Assembly (NCBI GenBank): GCA_947593925.1
Contig: CANQDU010000004.1
Location: 134,525-198,524, forward strand
Length of the DNA: 64,000 nt
DNA from: an uncultured Clostridia bacterium
GTDB taxonomy: Bacteria; Bacillota; Clostridia; Oscillospirales; JAAYOS01
Direction: 5' to 3'
Made by a program: the position numbers and the translations under genes. Below the pieces are notes generated by a model. That model made no database searches and was not told the origin of the DNA. It saw only the letters and a program-made list of their open reading frames with translations. Positions 58,947 to 64,000 of this stretch are shown here, in pieces; positions within the stretch are counted from its first letter, which is position 1; each line of letters begins with the position of its first letter.

Positions 58947-61667
58947 TTACTGATAGTCTGGGTTCTGGAGCTTCATTTCCTCCCACTCCTCGCGGGTTAT
59001 CAGGAGCTGGCGCGGCTTTGCGCCCTCGAACGGTCCGACGATGCCGCGCCGCTCAAGCTGATCTACGAGCCGCGCCGCGCGGGCGTATCCGAGCTTGAGG
59101 CGGCGCTGGAGCATCGACACTGACGCCTGCCCCGTCTCAAGCAGTACCTCCACCGCGGCGGAGAACATCTCGTCGCGGTCGTCCGCGCCGTCCGGTGCGC
59201 CGTCCTCCGACTGCGCCGTGCCCTCCTGCGCGGCCTTCTCTATCTGGTTTATGACCTCCTCCGAGTAGGTCGGCGCGCCGGAGGAGTTCTTGATGAAGTC
59301 CACCACACGCTCGACCTCCTCGGAACTGACAAAGCAGCCCTGTATGCGCGTGGACTTGCGCGAGCCGACCGGCACGTAGAGCATATCCCCGCGCCCGACT
59401 AATTTCTCCGCGCCGGGGGTGTCCATGATTATGCGGCTCTCGAGAGAGCTTGCGACGGCGAAGGCTATGCGGCTCGGGATGTTCGCCTTCATTATGCCGG
59501 TTATGACGTCCGCCCGCGGCGACTGCGTTGCGATGACGAGGTGCATTCCCGCCGCGCGCGCCATCTGCGCTATGCGGCAGATAGACTCCTCTACCTCCTT
59601 TGCCGCGACGAGCATCAGGTCGGCGAGCTCGTCTATGAGAATGACTATCCTCGGCATTTTCTTTGTGTGGTTCCGCTCGGCGTGGTCGTTGTACTCGGTG
59701 ATGTTCCTCACCGCCGCCTCGCGGAAGGCTCCGTAGCGGTTCATCATCTCTCCGACCGCCCACTGGAGCGCCCCCGCCGCCTTCTTCGGGTCGGTGACGA
59801 CCGGGATAAGCAGGTGCGGGATCTTGTTGTAGACGTTAAGTTCTATCATCTTCGGGTCTACCATTATCAGCTTGACCTCGTCGGGCGAACTCTTGTAGAG
59901 CAGGCTGATGATGAGCGAGTTCATGCAGACCGACTTGCCCGAGCCGGTGGTGCCGGCTATCAGCAGGTGCGGCAGCTTCTCGATGTCGCCCACCATCGCC
60001 GCGCCGCTGATGTCGCGCCCGAGCGCGAAGGACACCGGCGACTTGCTCGCGCCGAACTCGCGCGACTCGATTATCTCGCGGAGCGACACGGTCGCGACGG
60101 TCTTGTTAGGCACCTCTATTCCGACGATGGACACCTTGTCCGGTATAGGCGCTATGCGGACTCCCGCCGCGCCGAGGGACAGCGCGATGTCGTCCGCAAG
60201 GCCGGAGAGCTTCGAGAGCTTCACGCCCCGGTCGAGCTCCAGCTCGTAGCGGGTGATGGACGGTCCGCGCGTGACGTTGTTTATCTTTGCGTCTATGCCG
60301 AAGCTGCGGAGCGTGTCCGCAAGTCGCTGCGCGTTAAGGCGCATCTCGCCGGAGGCGTCGGACGCGGCGACGGGCGGAGCCTCGTTGAGCAGCTCCGCCG
60401 AGGGGTAGGCGTAAGCGCCGGTCTCTGACGTGACGTGCGCCGCCGCGACCTCCGCCGCGACCGCGCTCACCGCCGCCTCACGCTCGCGCCGCTCGGCGTC
60501 CGCCTTGCTTCCGCCGAGGGTATCGACTATCTTCGGCTCGGAGGTCTTTCCCGCGGGACGGAGCGTCGGCGCGCGGGACGGAGCTTCCTCCCGCGGCGCT
60601 TCAAACTCTACCTCTTCGCTCGGCTCCTCCTCGAGGAAGGGCGGCAGGTCGTCCTCGGCGGAGGCCGCCTCCTCCGGCGCGGACGTGCCGCCGGACGTCG
60701 GGTTGTCGGTAAAGCCGGGACGCATCTCGAGCGGCGGCACCGGGTCGCGCGGCGAGGGCATATCTATCGGCAGACGGCCGTAATTCGGCTCGGAGGACGC
60801 CGCGCTCTCCTTTATGCCGTTCATGACCTCGTCCGGCGTGGCGACGGCGCGCTCACGCAGGAGCTTCTTTGCTTCCTTCTTCTCGCGGCGGAGCTCCCTG
60901 CGGCTCGGCGTTCCCGGGCCGGGGATGTCTATCGCCGCGACCTTTTCCTTCTCACCCGCCGGAGCCGAAGCGGTCTCCGACGCGGGTGCGGGTTCCTCGG
61001 GTATCTCGGGTTTTGCGCGTCTCTTTACGGGTATCTCCGGCTCCGGCTCGGGCTCGTACTCCGGCCGCTCGCGCTCGCCGAGATACTTGATGAGCCGCTT
61101 CAGCTGCGGATTGTAGGCCGCAGCCGCGTCTCCGAGTATCAGGAGCGTCAGCAGTATCGCCGAGAGGGCGGTGCCGAGGCCGCTCCGCAGGAGCACCGCG
61201 ATCGTTCCGCCGAGCACTCCGCCGGACGTGCTCGCCGTCCCGGAGGTATAGAGCGCGCCGAACATCTGAAGTCCCGGGGCATACTCCGTCTTGTCGCCTA
61301 TGAGGTGGACGAGCGCGCCCGTGAGCGGCGCGAGCAGGAGCGTACATGCAACGCGCAGGCACACCGGACGTCCCCTGTGGAAGAACAGCTTGAGCGCCGC
61401 CGACAGAAGCAGGAGCGGCAGAAGCCACGTTCCCCATCCCACGAGACCCCGGCAGAAGTACCAGAGCCACTTCAAAACTACCGCGTCGTGCCCGAATATC
61501 GCGAAGAGCACGCACAGCGCGAGGAAGGCGCATACCGCCGCGCCCACCTGCCGCCGTATCGGCTTCTTCTTTTCGACGGCGGACGCCGTCGTCGCCGCCG
61601 TTCTCTTTCCCCGTCCGGACGCCGGAGCGGCGGCCGTCTTTTTCTTCTTTGCCGTAGACTGAGCCAT
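58947..61667 (-). CDS. DNA translocase FtsK/SpoIIIE
   Basis: This 906-residue protein has a basic N-terminus, then four membrane helices (about residues 42-180), then a long Pro/Glu/Ala-rich linker (residues 195-420). The translocase motor follows, with Walker A G-T-T-G-S-G-K-S near 570, Walker B I-V-I-L-I-D-E-L-A-D-L and A-T-Q-S-P-R. The C-terminal gamma domain contains Q-A-S-V-S-M-L-Q-R-R-L-K-L-G-Y-A-R-A, which reads oriented DNA sites. It pumps chromosome through the division or sporulation septum. Synteny with tepA and ylzJ points to the SpoIIIE role. It is 37 bases after uppP; its RBS is weak (GGGGAAG). Confidence 0.94.
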   Translation of the reverse strand: MAQSTAKKKKTAAAPASGRGKRTAATTASAVEKKKPIRRQVGAAVCAFLALCVLFAIFGHDAVVLKWLWYFCRGLVGWGTWLLPLLLLSAALKLFFHRGRPVCLRVACTLLLAPLTGALVHLIGDKTEYAPGLQMFGALYTSGTASTSGGVLGGTIAVLLRSGLGTALSAILLTLLILGDAAAAYNPQLKRLIKYLGERERPEYEPEPEPEIPVKRRAKPEIPEEPAPASETASAPAGEKEKVAAIDIPGPGTPSRRELRREKKEAKKLLRERAVATPDEVMNGIKESAASSEPNYGRLPIDMPSPRDPVPPLEMRPGFTDNPTSGGTSAPEEAASAEDDLPPFLEEEPSEEVEFEAPREEAPSRAPTLRPAGKTSEPKIVDTLGGSKADAERREREAAVSAVAAEVAAAHVTSETGAYAYPSAELLNEAPPVAASDASGEMRLNAQRLADTLRSFGIDAKINNVTRGPSITRYELELDRGVKLSKLSGLADDIALSLGAAGVRIAPIPDKVSIVGIEVPNKTVATVSLREIIESREFGASKSPVSFALGRDISGAAMVGDIEKLPHLLIAGTTGSGKSVCMNSLIISLLYKSSPDEVKLIMVDPKMIELNVYNKIPHLLIPVVTDPKKAAGALQWAVGEMMNRYGAFREAAVRNITEYNDHAERNHTKKMPRIVILIDELADLMLVAAKEVEESICRIAQMARAAGMHLVIATQSPRADVITGIMKANIPSRIAFAVASSLESRIIMDTPGAEKLVGRGDMLYVPVGSRKSTRIQGCFVSSEEVERVVDFIKNSSGAPTYSEEVINQIEKAAQEGTAQSEDGAPDGADDRDEMFSAAVEVLLETGQASVSMLQRRLKLGYARAARLVDQLERRGIVGPFEGAKPRQLLITREEWEEMKLQNPDYQ

Positions 61668-61703
61668 TTTACAAATTACACTTCCCCGTCTTTATATGAG
61701 CGC

Positions 61704-62528
61704 TTATATGAACGATATGACTATCGCCGCTATTCCGGCGGCGGCGCAGTATATCGCGAACCATCCGAACTTGCCCTTGTTTGCTATGTAACGCACGAGC
61801 TTTATCGCGAAGAACCCGCTCACTCCCGCCGTCACCATTCCCGCGAAGTAAGTCGGTAAGAGCTGCCAGTCGATGCCGGTCTTTGCCGCGTCCACGGTCT
61901 CAAGCAGTGTCGCGCCGAGGACCGCGGGAAGCGAGAGCAGGAAGCTGAACTTCACGGCAAAGTTCCGCTCAAATCCCCGGAACACTCCCATCGAGATGGT
62001 GGACCCGGAGCGGCTTATGCCCGGAGTCACCGCGACGGCCTGCATAAGCCCTATCAGAAGCGCGTCGAGCATCGTCGCGTTCTTCTCGGTCTTTCTGCCC
62101 TTCCCCGCGCGGTCGGCAAAGAACAGCAATCCCGCCGTCACAAACAGCGCTATGCCGACTATCCACGGATATGCCCGCGCGCCCTCGATGACGTCCTTTA
62201 TCGGCATTATCGCAAGAAGCGGGAGCGTTCCGACGACGAGCATAAGTATCAGCCGGCGCTGCAAGAGGTCGCGCTGACGGTTCGGGTCGCCCCGCCGGAA
62301 CATTCCGAAGAATGCGCGCAGAAGCTCCGCTATGTCCTGCCGGAAGGCTATCACGACCGCGACGAGCGTTCCGAAGTGCAGGAGCACGTCGAAGAACAGG
62401 TTAGAGCTCTCCGGGCTCTCGAGCTTGAAAAGGTTCTCGAAGATAACGAGGTGCCCCGAGCTGGACACCGGAAGAAACTCCGTGAGTCCCTGTATGAGCC
62501 CCAATATGATAGACTGGATAAGATTCAC
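61704..62528 (-). CDS. uppP: Undecaprenyl-diphosphatase
   Basis: This 274-residue polytopic protein has about eight helices. It recycles the lipid carrier for peptidoglycan and wall polymers by removing a phosphate from undecaprenyl diphosphate. Signature loops are G-L-T-E-F-L-P-V-S-S-S-G-H-L (catalytic Glu/His region) near the N-terminus and P-G-I-S-R-S-G-S-T in the second half. The start is GTG 62528 with CGGAGGCG upstream; earlier in-frame codons lack an RBS. Loss or overexpression changes bacitracin tolerance in other bacteria. Confidence 0.95.
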   Translation of the reverse strand: MNLIQSIILGLIQGLTEFLPVSSSGHLVIFENLFKLESPESSNLFFDVLLHFGTLVAVVIAFRQDIAELLRAFFGMFRRGDPNRQRDLLQRRLILMLVVGTLPLLAIMPIKDVIEGARAYPWIVGIALFVTAGLLFFADRAGKGRKTEKNATMLDALLIGLMQAVAVTPGISRSGSTISMGVFRGFERNFAVKFSFLLSLPAVLGATLLETVDAAKTGIDWQLLPTYFAGMVTAGVSGFFAIKLVRYIANKGKFGWFAIYCAAAGIAAIVISFI

Positions 62529-62651
62529 TCTTTCGCCTCCGTATTTTGACGGACTTTGCCGGTTTTCGCCCGGATCTGCGCTCCGGGCACGGCGCGCGGG
62601 CGCTCCCGCAAGTCCGGCGCATAATATTGGATTATGTAAACATACATGGTT

Positions 62652-62681
62652 ATCATACCACAAAACACCGGGTCTTGTCTA
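62652..62681 (-). promoter_or_regulatory. Promoter of uppP-ftsK
   Basis: On the minus strand TAGACA (62681-62676) and TATGAT (62657-62652) have an 18-base spacer, and TGG sits ahead of the -10. The leader is about 120 bases with no clear structure. Confidence 0.6.
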
Positions 62682-62717
62682 GCCCCATACCTCAAAGTAT
62701 ATGGCACTTCCGGGGGC

Positions 62718-62752
62718 AAAAGAACCGGCGGGATGATCCCGCCGGTTCTTTT
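62718..62752. terminator. Terminator-like 17-bp hairpin upstream of uppP
   Basis: A perfect 17-bp stem AAAAGAACCGGCGGGAT with its complement has one centre base and A and T ends, so it can end transcripts on either strand. It sits at the edge of hairpin element copy F and may end ylzJ transcription. Confidence 0.8.
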
Positions 62753-62755
62753 GAT

Positions 62756-62893
62756 CCCAAACGGCGTTTCACGCCGTTTGGGGACCCCTTAAATTGAAAT
62801 GCTCGCCGGAAATGAATTCCGGCTGCGCGAAGTTAGCGACTCCGCCGCTAACTTCAACCGCGCGAACCGGCGCGGATGCGCGCTATGCGCGCA
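62756..62893 (+). repeat. Covarying multi-hairpin intergenic element, copy F (forward, partial)
   Basis: The hairpins are: M6 62756-62782 (CCCAAACGGCGT/ACGCCGTTTGGG), linker CCCCTTAAATTGAAATGCTC, M7 62805-62823 (GCCGGAA/TTCCGGC), M8 62829-62855 (GAAGTTAGCG/CGCTAACTTC), M9 62858-62875 (CCGCGC/GCGCGG) and M10 62877-62893 (TGCGCGC/GCGCGCA). The M6, M7, M8 and M10 stems differ from copies A, D and E on both arms while the linkers stay the same. From 62894 to 62950 I see nothing clear. Confidence 0.86.
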
Positions 62894-62950
62894 ACTGCGA
62901 AAGGGTGCGGAGCGTGATTTATTCGCCCAAGCACATTTCGCGCCGACGCA

Positions 62951-63124
62951 TCAGCGAATATCATACTTCAAATAGTCCCGCGGGTCGCTCGATATGACCC
63001 GCATGAGCGTCCTCGTGCCGCCGCTCACCTGCCACACGAGCCGCGCGCCGCCGCACAGCTCCTCCTCGGTCTCGGGCAGCGTTTCCGCGTACACGAGTTC
63101 GAGCGGCATCACTGTGTAGAGCAC
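62951..63124 (-). CDS. ylzJ: YlzJ-like small protein
   Basis: This 57-residue protein reads [12 protein letters not shown] from GTG 63124, with a basic/hydrophobic middle (G-A-R-L-V-W-Q-V) and the end [11 protein letters not shown]. This fits the short YlzJ-like family, which in Bacillus lies between tepA and spoIIIE as here. It overlaps the 3' end of tepA by 16 bases. Its RBS GGGGGGAGACGGA is good. Function is unknown in any organism as far as I know. Confidence 0.82.
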   Translation of the reverse strand: MLYTVMPLELVYAETLPETEEELCGGARLVWQVSGGTRTLMRVISSDPRDYLKYDIR

Positions 63125-63813
63125 TCCGTCTCCCCCCTTCGCTCGTCTATCATGGCGTGCAGAGCGCCGAGCGCGTCGGCAAGCCCGCCGAGCTCGTCAA
63201 TGAGGCCGATAGACACCGCCTCCTCGCCGTATATCACCGAGCCGACGTCCGCCGCGAGCTCGCCCGTCCGGAGCATCAGCTCCTTGAACTTCTCCTCCGA
63301 GACGTTCGAGTTCTGCGTGATGAACTTTATTATCCGCTCCTGTATCTTCTCAAAGTAGTTGAAGGTCTGCGGAACGCCGATTATCACGCCGTTTATCCGT
63401 ACCGGGTGTATCGTCATGGCGGCGGACGGCGCTATGAAGCTCCGCTTTGCCGCGACCGCGAGCGGCACGCCTATCGAGTGTCCCCCGCCGAGGACGAGCG
63501 AAACCGTCGGCTTGCTCATCCCGGCTATCAGCTCGGCGATGGCAAGCCCCGCCTCGATGTCCCCGCCGACGGTGTTGAGAAGCACAAGGAGTCCGTCTAT
63601 CTCCGGGCTCTCCTCGATAGCCGTGAGCTGCGGAAGGACGTGCTCGTACTTCGTCGTCTTGTTCTGCGGCGGCAGGACCTGGTGCCCTTCTATCTGACCC
63701 ACTATCACGATGCAGTGTATGTTCCGTCCGTCCGTGCCGGTGCTTATCGAGCCGAAGTCCTCGATCTGCTTCATCTCGGCCTTTGCTTCCTCCGGCGCGT
63801 TCTGCCTGTCCAA
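63109..63813 (-). CDS. tepA: ClpP-like serine protease TepA (translocation-enhancing peptidase)
   Basis: This 234-residue ClpP-fold protein starts at TTG 63813 with GGGAGGG in good position; longer in-frame starts lack an RBS. The Gly-rich strand and nucleophile appear as [15 protein letters not shown], and the catalytic His lies in M-T-I-H-P-V-R. The C-terminal helical part contains the acidic [18 protein letters not shown]. In Bacillus, TepA degrades leftover signal peptides or aids secretion and has germination roles. A hairpin abuts its RBS. It is followed by ylzJ, as in spore formers. Confidence 0.92.
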   Translation of the reverse strand: MDRQNAPEEAKAEMKQIEDFGSISTGTDGRNIHCIVIVGQIEGHQVLPPQNKTTKYEHVLPQLTAIEESPEIDGLLVLLNTVGGDIEAGLAIAELIAGMSKPTVSLVLGGGHSIGVPLAVAAKRSFIAPSAAMTIHPVRINGVIIGVPQTFNYFEKIQERIIKFITQNSNVSEEKFKELMLRTGELAADVGSVIYGEEAVSIGLIDELGGLADALGALHAMIDERRGETECSTQ

Positions 63814-63824
63814 AGCGATCCCTC

Positions 63825-63859
63825 CCGAACCGTGTTTTCCGATAGTCTGTGCGGTTCGG
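63825..63859 (-). promoter_or_regulatory. Hairpin abutting the tepA ribosome binding site
   Basis: CCGAACCG pairs with CGGTTCGG across a 19-base loop. The 3' arm runs directly into GGAGGG, the tepA RBS. It could limit ribosome access. Confidence 0.4.
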
Positions 63860-63884
63860 CGATGTTTTATCAAAAAGGCGCGCA

Positions 63885-63916
63885 GCCTCGCAGAGTTCGC
63901 CGCCAAAGGCGGCGAA
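63885..63916 (-). repeat. Covarying multi-hairpin intergenic element, copy G (terminal module only)
   Basis: On the minus strand M5 (63916-63896, TTCGCCGCC/GGCGGCGAA) is followed by the tail CTCTGCGAGGC (63895-63885). The preceding linker resembles the pre-M5 linker of copies B to E. Only this end of the element is present. Confidence 0.75.
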
Positions 63917-63966
63917 TAAGGTTAAATTGTCGATTTACAATATAAGTGCAACAGGAAGAAAAGGGG

Positions 63967-64000
63967 GTGACTCATGAGGGGAAAGCTTCTATAATGGAAT
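63967..64000 (+). CDS. Possible start of a gene running off the right edge
   Basis: GTG 63967 opens M-T-H-E-G-K-A-S-I-M-E and continues to the window end, with AGGAAG and AAGGGG just upstream and TACAAT at 63936-63941 as a possible -10. An ATG at 63974 in another frame stops after six codons. Eleven residues are too few to name a family. Confidence 0.25.
   Translation, partial: MTHEGKASIME

Noticed and set aside
63974..63994. ATG at 63974 with AAGGGGG upstream as a gene start
   Set aside because: The frame stops after six codons. The overlapping GTG frame stays open to the edge and is listed instead with low confidence.

Overview
The window is a GC-rich chromosomal stretch from a Gram-positive, low-branching Bacillota lineage, most likely an anaerobic (gut-type) Clostridia/Oscillospirales relative. 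The reasons are strong AGGAGG-type ribosome binding sites, TTGACA/TATAAT promoters with mostly 17-base spacers, a complete dlt (teichoic-acid D-alanylation) operon, the tepA-ylzJ-ftsK/spoIIIE neighbourhood of endospore formers, type III glutamine synthetase, a PPi-type phosphofructokinase, PadR and LytTR/GHKL regulators and a LexA-type SOS box. I see no phage, insertion sequence, CRISPR array or rRNA. One tRNA (initiator Met) is present. Gene identities rest on motifs I can read; no database search was possible.

Layout: 1-4.5 kb, end of a MATE-like transporter, then an MMPL/RND exporter with a YhgE-like secreted partner (minus). 4.6-8.0 kb, MoxR-DUF58-DUF4129 operon. 8.3-10.7 kb, polar amino-acid ABC importer. 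10.9-15.5 kb, a secreted hypothetical protein, a broken DUF4298 gene, an M28 peptidase and a PepC aminopeptidase. 15.6-19.3 kb, tRNA-fMet and a PadR/permease-prefix/DUF4097 operon. 19.8-24.3 kb, TypA and GlnN. 24.6-29.8 kb, carA and a carB that continues in frame into dapF. 30.1-35.5 kb, RidA, a GH78-like glycosidase with an esterase, and DinB. 35.6-43 kb, PFK, GtrA, and a YdcF-prfA-sua5-coaE-M18 peptidase run. 43.4-50.1 kb, an MFS efflux gene with an attenuator-like leader, a heterodimeric ABC exporter and a LytTR two-component system. 50.7-52.6 kb, a Cys-rich protein and an SPFH protein. 52.8-58.8 kb, the dlt operon with two lipoprotein genes in front and two small membrane-protein genes behind. 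58.9-63.8 kb, FtsK/SpoIIIE, UppP, YlzJ and TepA.

The most unusual signal is between genes. At least seven intergenic gaps (copies A-G near 15.6, 29.8, 36.9, 43.0, 50.2, 62.8 and 63.9 kb, in both orientations) carry the same ordered series of hairpins joined by conserved single-stranded linkers. Between copies the linkers stay the same while the stems change on both sides, so base pairing is kept. This compensatory change is what selection on a folded RNA (or single-stranded DNA) leaves, and I do not recognise the element as a named family.

Other points worth attention: the CarB-DapF fusion with an internal ribosome-binding site at the joint; a leader peptide and RBS-sequestering hairpins ahead of the MFS pump; 21-base-period direct repeats (LytTR-type) ahead of the ABC exporter; a DUF4298 gene interrupted by one amber codon; and a dltX gene at the unusual far end of the dlt operon.
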